DNA of 64,000 nucleotides from Neomelitea salexigens DSM 19753 (GTDB lineage Bacteria > Pseudomonadota > Gammaproteobacteria > Pseudomonadales > Spongiibacteraceae). The notes beneath the pieces are model-generated. The model did no database searches and had not been told where the DNA came from. It worked only from the letters and a program-made list of their open reading frames with translations. The position numbers and the translations under genes are program-made. Numbering within the stretch: position 1 is the first letter of the stretch; each line of letters starts with the position of its first letter. The stretch is taken from the NCBI RefSeq assembly GCF_000422345.1, contig NZ_AULP01000010.1, positions 1 through 64,000 of the forward strand. The letters run 5' to 3'. Below are positions 27,684 through 36,043 of the stretch, piece after piece.

Positions 27684-28769
27684 TCAGGCCGATGTTTCCG
27701 AGAGGATTTTTTCCAAATACTTCACTTCAAAGCAGCTGCTGAAATGGCTGTTAATGCTGTCCTCGTTACCCATGCCTATCGACATACGGCCCAGCAGCAA
27801 GGCGAAGCGCAAGCCGGCAAACACCAGATAATAGTGAAGATGATCAGTGTTAAACCCGCTGAGCTGCGCCCACGCCTCGGCTGACTCCTGACGACCGGGG
27901 AAGCCTTCCAGCGGCGGAAAATCCAGCCCGTGGCTGAACAGCTCATCCATGTAAATCCACCACGCCACATCTTGCAGGGGGTCGCCCAGTGCGACCATTT
28001 CCCAGTCCAGCAAGGCGGCAACGTCAGTTTTATCCGGGCTGAAAATCACATTGGCCATTCGGGAATCGCCCCAGCACAGAGCGACCGCCTGCTCTTTGGG
28101 CTGATGATCGCGCAGCCACTGCAAGGTGCTTGCGGCAACATCGTGGGGAAGCCGCTCGCCATTGCGCTGGAAGCCCCACTGGTAATAATTTTCCCAGTAA
28201 GTCAGCTGCTCATCGAGGCTGCGGGGAATGGCGCAGGCATTGAGGGCAGACTGGATAGCCGGACTGCTGATGTTGAGCGCATTCACCTGCGCCAAGCGCT
28301 TCAGGCCCGCCAACCACAGCTGGCGACGGGTATCCGGCGCTTCCTCGGTTAGCCAACCGTCCATATGGTAGGGCGGCATATCCGGCGGAATCACCCCGTC
28401 GGTCTTTTTCATAATGTAGAATGGCTGTCCCAGCACCTCGCCTGTCAGCTCCTTGGCAACGATCTCGGGCACCGGAATATCGCCATCGGCCGCCAGCATC
28501 TCCATTACGCGGCACTGAATACCCAGGTCATATTCAGGGAAGGCCAGGTACTCGCCACGCGGCTCAATGCGCGCCACATAAGCGGCCTCCGCGCCGCCGT
28601 GCTGAGCATCGAAGACCATAGTGATGTTCGACATGCCCGTACCCTCGGGCACACTGAGCGACGGGATACTCACCGTGTCGCCAAGCTGGGCAGACAGCCA
28701 ATTTTCCAGTTTGCTGCGGGTTTCGTCCGGGTTATCCAATACCGGTGTGGGGCGCTGATCGTTACTCAT
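27684..28769 (-). CDS. Phosphotransferase family protein (APH/choline-kinase fold)
   Basis: The 361-residue protein has the aminoglycoside-phosphotransferase-like fold: an N-lobe, then the catalytic loop ALCWGDSRMANVIFSPDK (Brenner-type D with downstream N) and the metal-binding segment ALLDWEMVALGDPLQDVAWW. It belongs to the group related to the N-terminal half of ACAD10/ACAD11, often near acyl-CoA metabolism genes, rather than antibiotic resistance. I chose ATG 28769, with GAGG six bases upstream. It is divergent from the TetR gene; the shared 95-base gap contains an inverted repeat. Confidence 0.8.
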   Translation of the reverse strand: MSNDQRPTPVLDNPDETRSKLENWLSAQLGDTVSIPSLSVPEGTGMSNITMVFDAQHGGAEAAYVARIEPRGEYLAFPEYDLGIQCRVMEMLAADGDIPVPEIVAKELTGEVLGQPFYIMKKTDGVIPPDMPPYHMDGWLTEEAPDTRRQLWLAGLKRLAQVNALNISSPAIQSALNACAIPRSLDEQLTYWENYYQWGFQRNGERLPHDVAASTLQWLRDHQPKEQAVALCWGDSRMANVIFSPDKTDVAALLDWEMVALGDPLQDVAWWIYMDELFSHGLDFPPLEGFPGRQESAEAWAQLSGFNTDHLHYYLVFAGLRFALLLGRMSIGMGNEDSINSHFSSCFEVKYLEKILSETSA

Positions 28770-28813
28770 GCGAGGCCTCATTGTTATGTTATTGAACGCC
28801 AATGGCACGATGC

Positions 28814-28838
28814 TAACACGAATTAGTTAACGGTGTTA
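28814..28838. promoter_or_regulatory. Candidate TetR operator in the divergent promoter region
   Basis: TAACAC (28814-28819) and GTGTTA (28833-28838) form a perfect six-base inverted repeat around a 13-base centre that itself contains GTTAAC. It lies midway between the divergent kinase and TetR starts, the usual place for an auto-regulated TetR site. The match to a specific repressor is inferred only from position. Confidence 0.5.
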
Positions 28839-28863
28839 CTATATTTAAAAAGAAGGATAAACC

Positions 28864-29475
28864 ATGACCCGTAACACGCGCCGCGTTGGCCGCCCCAGCA
28901 TCACCAGCAAAGAGCAGATTCTTACTGTGGCGCTGCAACTCGCCCAACAGCAAGACCTCGCGGCGCTCAGCCTGCGGCAACTGGCCAAGGAGCTGGGCAT
29001 TAGTCCCACCTCCCTATACCGCTACTTTGAAAACAAACAACAACTGCTCACCGCCATCGGCGAGACCGTACTCAGCGTGGATGCCAGTGCATTGCCTGCG
29101 GGGTTAAGCCACCCCCAACGCCTAGAAAAACTCCTCGACCAACTGCGCCAACAAGTACTCGCCTTCCCTGGCCTGCTACCCCAGTTCAACAACAGCCTGC
29201 CCGCCGAAGCCATGGTCGCCACCATTGCCACGCTGGCAGAGCCCATCAAAGCCATGCAGGCAGAAGACAGCCTCGCCGTGCGCCACGCCCAGTCACTGCT
29301 GTGGATGACCCTCGGCTTTGCCCTGTTCGAAAGCTCGTCCAGTCAAGCCAGTATCAGTGGCCAATTTCTCGACCTGCCCGCGCAACTGCAAAACACCTCT
29401 CAGCACCTGGAGCTAGAGAATCACGAGCGGCTGTGGCGGGAATTGGTAGAGAGGAATATTCGCGGGATTTGCTGA
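28864..29475 (+). CDS. TetR/AcrR-family transcriptional regulator
   Basis: The 203 residues carry an N-terminal helix-turn-helix: ITSKEQILTVALQLAQQQDLAALSLRQLAKELGISPTSLYRYFENKQQLLTAI is textbook TetR. The C-terminal ligand domain is divergent (CTD variable, as usual). The start has AAGGA six bases upstream. Being divergent from the kinase/lipocalin-like operon, it probably represses that pair and itself. The inducer is unknown. Confidence 0.9.
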   Translation: MTRNTRRVGRPSITSKEQILTVALQLAQQQDLAALSLRQLAKELGISPTSLYRYFENKQQLLTAIGETVLSVDASALPAGLSHPQRLEKLLDQLRQQVLAFPGLLPQFNNSLPAEAMVATIATLAEPIKAMQAEDSLAVRHAQSLLWMTLGFALFESSSSQASISGQFLDLPAQLQNTSQHLELENHERLWRELVERNIRGIC

Positions 29476-29900
29476 TGGTGAGCGTTTCGCCCCTGCTGGA
29501 CGACCGGCTTATTTTTCACGGGCATGCACGCGAATCATGCTTATGTAGGAGCGGGCCTGACCGCAACCAACCCAGCTATGGAAAGTAGCATCTGTAGGAG
29601 CGGTTTTAACCGCGATTCGGACCTCGAATACCCCACAGGCCTTCGTATACCCACCTTGTCTAATTCGCATCATTTACTGATGACATTCGTTTCGCCCTCG
29701 CTGGGCGACCTACTTATTTTTATGCGAAAAAATAAGTAGGCAACAAAAAGCGCACCCCGCACCACTGTCGTCGGCTGATCGCCGCCGATCCCCTGCGCGC
29801 GGTACAACCAGCACGGGCGCTGCGGAACTCGCTGCGCTCAAACAGTCCTCGCGCAATTCCCGTGCTGCCTGCACCGTGCTCGGCAGCGCTGAGGGGGAAT
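29472..29900. repeat. REP pair and left copy of a palindromic dispersed element
   Basis: Two REPs (from 29545 and from 29594) are followed by a complex element at about 29676-29900: TTCGCCCTCGCTGGGCGACC, then a hairpin around CTACTTATTTTT/AAAAATAAGTAG (29711-29740), then a GC-rich part containing CTGCGCTCAAACAGTCCTCG. The same element is present in inverted orientation at 34597-34819. A degenerate partial copy of its start lies at 29472-29520. Nothing coding is seen in the 555-base gap. Confidence 0.8.
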
Positions 29901-30030
29901 GGAGTTGGGCAGTAACCGGGTATTAAGACATTACCCATATTGACCGGAAGGTATCTATCAAACCGGGGGAACTACATGTCCGTGTGAAGCAACTTGTTAT
30001 ATGACAGGTGCACATTATCCACACCACTCA

Positions 30031-33000
30031 CTAATAAAGTCCAAAACCATGCTCCTCATCTCGCTTCGATTCTTCAGTTATCTGCCGATCTATATACTTA
30101 ATATGGCTTTTAACCCAGAGCCTTACATTGGCATTTTCATGGTTTATCAGGGGAATTAGTGCCAACTTATCTGACTCTAGGTAAGGTACAAGAGACCCAG
30201 ACCACCCGCGGGTTCCCATATTAGCTTGCAGTTCATTCGCGACCCTTTGATCATTTCCAAAGTTCTCAAGCAAAGCTATAAACAATGCCGAGGGTTGCTG
30301 TTGCTCATCAACTGTTTCAAAAACGTTCAAGCAACGGGCAACAAAAACAGGTCCAAGATCTGGAAGTGCAGAACACCATTTAATGACGCTCTCAACTGGA
30401 ACAACTGAAAGCACGCTTGGCATATTAACTGCCAAACTTGTTTCGCGATCTAAAAGCTGTTGCAACCAATACCGCTCCATCCCTTCTGCTTGAACGATAG
30501 CATTACCAAATATTGGCCACAGCGTGTCACCGTAATCATTCATTAGGTTTAGCATTAAAGGTTTAATATGAGACCAGATATCCCCATGGTTAAAGCCATA
30601 CTTGCAGGCGGCAATTAACTGATTCGTTAAAGCAGTAGCAAACTCTTGATCACGCACCTTTAATAACTTTTCGGCCATATCATGCCAATGGTGGATATCT
30701 GTAATAGTATTCTGCTGTTCCGTATGCAAAGGAACGGTGATAACCAGCAACTTAATCTGATCTCGTAGCTTTTCGATACTGCCTTTATTACCAAAGCAAT
30801 ACATATATATAACATTGAGTGCCGACCAACTTTCCTGAGCGCCCAGCTCGGCAAGATGAAGGCAAAACTCGACCATCACGTCCGGTTCGATTCCGTCGGC
30901 AACACTGCCATAGCTCAGAGAATTTGCACTGTTTGGCGACAATTCACCACGCTGAATGAGCTCTAAAAGTTTATCTAAATGCTCCTTCTGGATGTTACCA
31001 GTGCGTATAAAATCAGGATAAAGATGGACAAACATTTCATCTGAGATTAATCGATCTATTTTTTTTTGCCAGAGATCGGGGGATTTTTCGAATAGGCCCC
31101 GATATAAACCTAGAATAAGTCGGCAATCAGGATGCTCTATATTTTTTAAGCACTCTAAGGAAGATTCAATTAATGGCTGAATTTCAGAAACTTCACGAGA
31201 TAACTGGTAACCAAAAACATAGGACTGCTTTTGATCTCCCTGTAGCAAAGATTCGAGATGTGGGATCAGATCATCAATATTATGGGATAGATCTATAGCA
31301 AGAGATTTTGCATTCTCAGCTGCCACATCAATATAGCGTCCATCTTCATCTTTATGGTGTTCCCATGGAGGGCTGGTTATGAGTATTTTCAGTTTTTCTG
31401 ACAACTCAGCATCGTCAGGGCTTAAAATCTCTAGCCAACTATGTAGCGCATCAACCTTTTCTTTACTCATTTCTTTGGAATCATACTCCAAAGTGTCTTT
31501 AATGCTGCTTAAGGCCGCCGGCCAAAATCGGCCATTGATAGACACAACTCTCCTTATTGCCGCGTCTAACATATTTACTCGACCATAAGCTACAAAACCT
31601 CTAATAGAATGCCCCACATCCGAAAGAACTTTTTCTCTTTGAGCATCGCCCCGCTCTATTAGAACTAGCATCAGATCGATAGCCTGTTGCCAGAATTCGA
31701 AAACCTCTTTCCATAGTTCCGGCCGCCATTCCTCTAGCGGAGCTTTAGTACCCTGATACTCAGCACCTACAGTTCGTGTACCGCCATAAGTACTGATTGC
31801 TTGACTTAGAGCCTCAAGGATTACCATGTCGATGTTGGACTGATTAACTTCAATGGCGCGCCTTAATAAATCGAACCGAATTATTGGTTTCGCTTGCGTT
31901 CCCGAAAGGTTGACTCTAAAAAGTTGAGCAAACATACCTGTTGCATTATTGCTCCAGCTTTCGTTTTCAGCTGACGCAAGTAACAACATGCACCATGCCG
32001 ATTTTTCAAAAACATCAGCATGAAAGCACAGTTTCCCTAACCCCCAAACTAAGTTTCTTCGGATATCTCCATCTATACCCTTAAGCTCTTCATGGCTGCA
32101 TGCCGATAAAATATGGTAAAGGGCGTGGCTAGTCGACTCAGGGTTCACTTCAACAAATGCGCGGAAGAGTTTCGAACCCTTTTCTGTAAGTAACGCCTCC
32201 GCTCGAACAAAAGGGCTAGCTCCTCCAAATAATCTATCTGAAAATCGTTGAACGCTTGGTTGGCTATCAAGATATGATGCTTGGGTGCAAAAACTCTGCA
32301 TAAGAGAATCAGGCATGGTGTCAATCAGTTGTTGTTGGCGATCATAGGATGCCTCTTCCCACCACTCAGATGCCAATGTCAAAGCAAGTGGTTTAGGAAC
32401 CAGCCTAGCGTACCTCCCCGCACGGTTTATGATCTGACGACCGGTAAATATTCTAAGTACTCGATCGAAGACCCTCAGATTAGACCCTGCAACATTTTCT
32501 GCGATAAACTTGGCCTCTTCTCCAGCAGCCCCCTCAGCAGTGCCAAAAACATCAAATAATGAGCAAGCAGATAGCACTTCTTTTTCGTCAGCCCTAATAC
32601 CGCCGTCACCATCAATCAATTTCCTAACGACGGAGCTGCTTTCAATCGATCCAAGCAACCGCCCCTCTTTTTGGTATTGCTCTGCGATAAGAGTTGCCAT
32701 TAGAGGATAACCCTGAGCAAATCGAGCTACACGCTCAACATCGCTAGAATCCATACCGACCAAAATAGGTGTTAAAAGCTGCTTTATCGCCTCATCTGAC
32801 AAAGGAGAGAGCTGAATATGAATAGACTCATCAACTTGTTCATCTGAGTAACCAATAGTAACCAGCTTAAGGGAGCACTCAGTTTTATTGACTTCCTTAG
32901 CCAAGAGGTTATGTAAGCTAATGCTGCAATTTTCTATTACTACTAGACCATGAACACAATCTTCAACCATTGCTTTAACACTATCATTGATGACTGTGTC

Positions 33001-33927
33001 GTATCCCGGAGCATTGAAGACAAGGACATAATCTTTGTCAACAAAAGGTGATTCATCAATAGCCTTCAATAACAAGCGTGTTTTACCTAATCCAGATGCT
33101 CCTGTCAGCCTTACTGCAGCCTGGTCTAATTCCAATGCAGCAACTATCGCTTCCAGATCACTTGCCCGCTTGTCATCACTTGCATAGTGATAACTATGAT
33201 TTCTCTCTACACGCTTCCAATCTTCAAGGTCACGAGATGCGGAATTTTTGTATCTAGCAACTGTTCTTTTTTCTAAAATTAAGCGCTTAAATACAATATA
33301 AGAGGAAGAATCTATGCTTTCCGGCTTTACAATCGTTCGGTGATTTACGTCATTAATTGTTTCTATCGCATGCTCTCGGAAAATACTCTTAGAACTGGAA
33401 GAGGAAACAATATCATCATTGGCCGAAATGATACTTAATATTTCTAATTTTCTATTTAGCCCGCTGTTTACCCACTGATCATTTAAATCATCCAGCTCAC
33501 CCGAGTCTCGAGTTAGGCTCTTCAAATGGCGATTTCTGAAAGCCAAATACTTTCCAGCATTTGCGTAACCGGAACCATCATGCGGAACATCAAAAAAACA
33601 AACCTTTACAATCTTGTGATTGATATTCTTATTTTCTAGCAGGAGAAGCACTTTCTTTAAGATAACCCCACCCAAGCTGTGACCGGCCAATATGATGTCA
33701 TCATTTTCTATGTCGCAGCGTGCTCTGATATCTGTAAGCACTCCATTTGCGATATTTAAAACACTTGGAGCTCGTCTCCATATTTTCCATAGGCTAGGGG
33801 ATTCATACCCGCAAGAAATGACATCATATCCAATGTCATTGTCCTGCCTTAAAAAATCAGGAAAGCTTCCCCAAGTGTCATCCGCAGTTCCACCCAACCC
33901 ATGAACTAGTATTATTTTTTTGGCCAT
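30031..33927 (-). CDS. Alpha/beta-hydrolase - STAND NTPase - helical-repeat protein (putative antiphage/defence sensor)
   Basis: A 1,298-residue protein with visibly lower GC and different codon use than its neighbours. Residues 1-220: alpha/beta hydrolase with the oxyanion start ILVHGLGG, nucleophile elbow GHSLGG (Ser84), a candidate acid near Asp171/172 and His196 in DVNHRTIV. Residues 240-420: a STAND-type ATPase with Walker A GASGLGKT (276-283), a Walker-B-like strand GLVVIENC (327-334), sensor strand KLVTIGYSD, and the GxP-type GYPLM (406-410). Residues 430-1298: long helical-repeat region without a named motif, likely the ligand sensor. This layout (effector enzyme, STAND switch, repeat sensor) is that of Avs-like and other bacterial NLR-like defence proteins; the hydrolase would be the effector. 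I chose ATG 33927; a TTG at 33945 is possible. It is alone between inverted repeats. Confidence 0.8.
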   Translation of the reverse strand: MAKKIILVHGLGGTADDTWGSFPDFLRQDNDIGYDVISCGYESPSLWKIWRRAPSVLNIANGVLTDIRARCDIENDDIILAGHSLGGVILKKVLLLLENKNINHKIVKVCFFDVPHDGSGYANAGKYLAFRNRHLKSLTRDSGELDDLNDQWVNSGLNRKLEILSIISANDDIVSSSSSKSIFREHAIETINDVNHRTIVKPESIDSSSYIVFKRLILEKRTVARYKNSASRDLEDWKRVERNHSYHYASDDKRASDLEAIVAALELDQAAVRLTGASGLGKTRLLLKAIDESPFVDKDYVLVFNAPGYDTVINDSVKAMVEDCVHGLVVIENCSISLHNLLAKEVNKTECSLKLVTIGYSDEQVDESIHIQLSPLSDEAIKQLLTPILVGMDSSDVERVARFAQGYPLMATLIAEQYQKEGRLLGSIESSSVVRKLIDGDGGIRADEKEVLSACSLFDVFGTAEGAAGEEAKFIAENVAGSNLRVFDRVLRIFTGRQIINRAGRYARLVPKPLALTLASEWWEEASYDRQQQLIDTMPDSLMQSFCTQASYLDSQPSVQRFSDRLFGGASPFVRAEALLTEKGSKLFRAFVEVNPESTSHALYHILSACSHEELKGIDGDIRRNLVWGLGKLCFHADVFEKSAWCMLLLASAENESWSNNATGMFAQLFRVNLSGTQAKPIIRFDLLRRAIEVNQSNIDMVILEALSQAISTYGGTRTVGAEYQGTKAPLEEWRPELWKEVFEFWQQAIDLMLVLIERGDAQREKVLSDVGHSIRGFVAYGRVNMLDAAIRRVVSINGRFWPAALSSIKDTLEYDSKEMSKEKVDALHSWLEILSPDDAELSEKLKILITSPPWEHHKDEDGRYIDVAAENAKSLAIDLSHNIDDLIPHLESLLQGDQKQSYVFGYQLSREVSEIQPLIESSLECLKNIEHPDCRLILGLYRGLFEKSPDLWQKKIDRLISDEMFVHLYPDFIRTGNIQKEHLDKLLELIQRGELSPNSANSLSYGSVADGIEPDVMVEFCLHLAELGAQESWSALNVIYMYCFGNKGSIEKLRDQIKLLVITVPLHTEQQNTITDIHHWHDMAEKLLKVRDQEFATALTNQLIAACKYGFNHGDIWSHIKPLMLNLMNDYGDTLWPIFGNAIVQAEGMERYWLQQLLDRETSLAVNMPSVLSVVPVESVIKWCSALPDLGPVFVARCLNVFETVDEQQQPSALFIALLENFGNDQRVANELQANMGTRGWSGSLVPYLESDKLALIPLINHENANVRLWVKSHIKYIDRQITEESKRDEEHGFGLY

Positions 33928-33945
33928 TGAATATTTCGATCCCAA

Positions 33946-34596
33946 GAATTTCTAGAGTAAGTAGGTGCTCTAATTTAATTTTCCTAAAGAGACGATGCCC
34001 AAGATACTGTCGATGAGACTCAGGCCATATAACAGCCTGTTTATGAGACCTGCGGCCTCATAATAAATATTATCGGGCGGCCATCTATCACGCTGGCTCT
34101 TTTTCGACCCTTTATTAACGCATTGTTTTTAAAAGGGTATTTTGAATTCAGGTTTCGTCGCGACCAATAACAGGGCCACTTTACTGGCAGGAAGGATAAA
34201 TCGGGATACGCTGTATGCGTATACAGGCAGATGACAGGGTTTGTCATTATGGGTGGTTCACCATTCCTTCGGTATTTGTGGGAGCACATGCTAGTGCGTC
34301 GCTACGGCTTAAATACCATAAAGTCGCGCTGCGATGGGATCAAGTCTTTCATTAGTTTTATAGCGGGGTTTATCTGGTGCAAATCAATAGAGTTAGCGCC
34401 ATTTATTCAAGTCGCGCCCCAGCACTTTGAACGTGGCACTATCCATCTTTCCCCTCAGCATCTAGGAGAATTAGCGAACCATGGGAGCATCAGGCAGGAA
34501 CCACATTAGCTAGGCTTCTCTTCGCGGTTAACAGCGTGCCCCGCGACCGCAGGGAGTGCTTTGGGTAAACCGCTCCTACGGGTCGGGCAACACCCC
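33946..34596. other. Non-coding flank of the accessory gene, containing a direct-repeat copy and REP remnant
   Basis: No convincing gene is seen; short frames here lack ribosome sites and family features. From 34456 the segment CAGCATCTAGGAGAATTAGC begins a roughly 75-base stretch repeated imperfectly at 34816-34890. From about 34519 a REP-derived block TTCGCGGTTAACAGCG...AAACCGCTCCTACG matches the one at 10703-10760. The first 450 bases are AT-richer, in keeping with the accessory gene. Confidence 0.55.
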
Positions 34597-34957
34597 TCCC
34601 CCTCAGCGCTGCCGAGCACGGCGGGAGGTGTGCGGGAATTGCGCGAGGACTGTTTGAGCGAAGCGAGTTCCGCAGCGCCCGCACAGCTCGCGTCGCGCGC
34701 AGGGGATCGACGGCGACAGCCGACGACAGTGATGCGGGGTGCGCTTTTTGTTGCCTACTTATTTTTTCGCACAAAAAATAAGTAGGTCGCCCAGCAAGGG
34801 CGAAAACAATGCCATCAGCATCTGGGAGAATGAGCGAACCAAGGGCCACTAGGTAGGAACCACATCCAGGCCTCTATTCGCGGTTAAAACCGCTCCTACA
34901 AGCGCTGGGTCGGTCGCGGTCAGGCCCGATCCTACAGGTGGGGTTGCGCGAACGCTA
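34597..34957. repeat. Right, inverted copy of the dispersed element, plus REPs
   Basis: CCCCCTCAGCGCTGCCGAGCACGG opens a 210-base stretch that is the reverse complement of 29676-29900. It ends with the hairpin CTACTTATTTTTT...AAAAAATAAGTAG (34757-34784) and GTCGCCCAGCAAGGGCG (34785-34801). Two further REPs follow (around 34877 and 34912). Together with the left copy it brackets the hydrolase-STAND gene. Confidence 0.8.
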
Positions 34958-36043
34958 TTAGCGCCCGCTGGTATAGCGCTCGGCTTCTTCCGCCAGCTCT
35001 GCTTCAACTTCCAGCAGACGCACTTCTTTAAACAGGTGATGGGCCGGAGTGTGCTCGGTGAGCGCATCGGCGGCAAGCAGGATGGCGGCGGCGGTCCAGG
35101 TGGGGCGCTCGTCGGGCCACAGCAGGTCTTCGACCATTTGGTAGCCGGTCCAGTATTCGCCGTTGCCGTCACGCCATTGGTGTAGCCAGCTATACACGTT
35201 AACTGCGCGCGCGTGATCGCCGGCGGCGAGCAGGGCCATGGTCAGTTCGCAGGATTCCGCAACGGTGACCCAGGGCTCGTCGGACACGCAGCGGCAACCG
35301 AGGCCGTCTTCAACGAATTCGCCCCAGCGTTTTTGCAGGTGGGCGCTGCCTTTGGCGGGCGGCACTACGCCGGTAAGGACGGGGTAGAACCAGTCCATGG
35401 AGTAGCGGGCTTTGCTTTCCCAGGTGCGGTCAAAGCGCTCGGGCTTGTTGCGCATGGCGTCGCCGAGAGCGGCGCGGGCGGCGCGCCATTCGTCGCGGGG
35501 CTCGCCGAGTACAACCGAGATATTCCAGGCGCACTCCAGGCTTTTGTAGATGGAGGCGCAACCGGTGACCAGCGCGTCTTCCATCGACTGGCCATCGGCA
35601 TCGACCGCCCAGTTAATGTCGCCGTGGTGGCTTTGCTGGCCCACGACAAAATTGATGGCGCGCTGAATGCAGGGCCACATGGCTTGCAGGAACTCGCGGC
35701 GCTGGCTAATGAGGTAGTGGTGCCAAACGCCAGTGGCAATATAGGCGACGAAGTTGGTTTCGCGGCGTTCGCGGTTGTCCACTTCGCCGTTGCGATAGGC
35801 GGCCCACCAGCTGCCGTCGGCAAGCTGGCTGTCGCGCAGCCAAAAGTAAGCGCGCTCGGCGGCGTCGTATTCGCCGCCAATACTCAGCCCCATCGCGGAC
35901 TCGACGTGGTCCCAGGGGTCGGCGTGACCGCCCTCAAACCAAGGGATGCTGCCGTCGGCCTGTTGCTCGCGCTTCAGGAACTCAATGGTGGCGCGGAAGA
36001 AGTCTTCCGGGTACAGCCCCTTGCTGAGAAACAGTCCGCTCAT
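34958..36043 (-). CDS. Squalene-cyclase/prenyltransferase-fold protein in an envelope operon
   Basis: The 361 residues form an alpha/alpha-barrel pattern: repeated QxDGSxxW-like motifs (QQADGSIPWFEGG, LADGSWWAAYRNG, DGNGEYWTGYQMVEDLLWPDERPTWTAAAILLAADAL) as in prenyltransferase / squalene-oxidase repeat and some glycosidase families. There is no signal peptide or DXDD motif of true cyclases, so the reaction is unknown. Its ATG overlaps the upstream methyltransferase stop by four bases. The operon GT - methyltransferase - this gene is seen in other gammaproteobacteria and suggests modification of a surface glycan or lipid. Confidence 0.65.
   Translation of the reverse strand: MSGLFLSKGLYPEDFFRATIEFLKREQQADGSIPWFEGGHADPWDHVESAMGLSIGGEYDAAERAYFWLRDSQLADGSWWAAYRNGEVDNRERRETNFVAYIATGVWHHYLISQRREFLQAMWPCIQRAINFVVGQQSHHGDINWAVDADGQSMEDALVTGCASIYKSLECAWNISVVLGEPRDEWRAARAALGDAMRNKPERFDRTWESKARYSMDWFYPVLTGVVPPAKGSAHLQKRWGEFVEDGLGCRCVSDEPWVTVAESCELTMALLAAGDHARAVNVYSWLHQWRDGNGEYWTGYQMVEDLLWPDERPTWTAAAILLAADALTEHTPAHHLFKEVRLLEVEAELAEEAERYTSGR

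Noticed and set aside
27684-28769. Aminoglycoside resistance kinase
   Set aside because: Fold only; sequence resembles ACAD10/11-type proteins and sits in a metabolic cluster.
34231-34509. 92-codon plus-strand frame next to the accessory gene
   Set aside because: Weak start, ends inside a repeat, no family resemblance. Could still be a remnant but I cannot support it.
29690-34806. Composite transposon
   Set aside because: No transposase gene between or beside the inverted copies, and no clear target duplication; left as an open finding.
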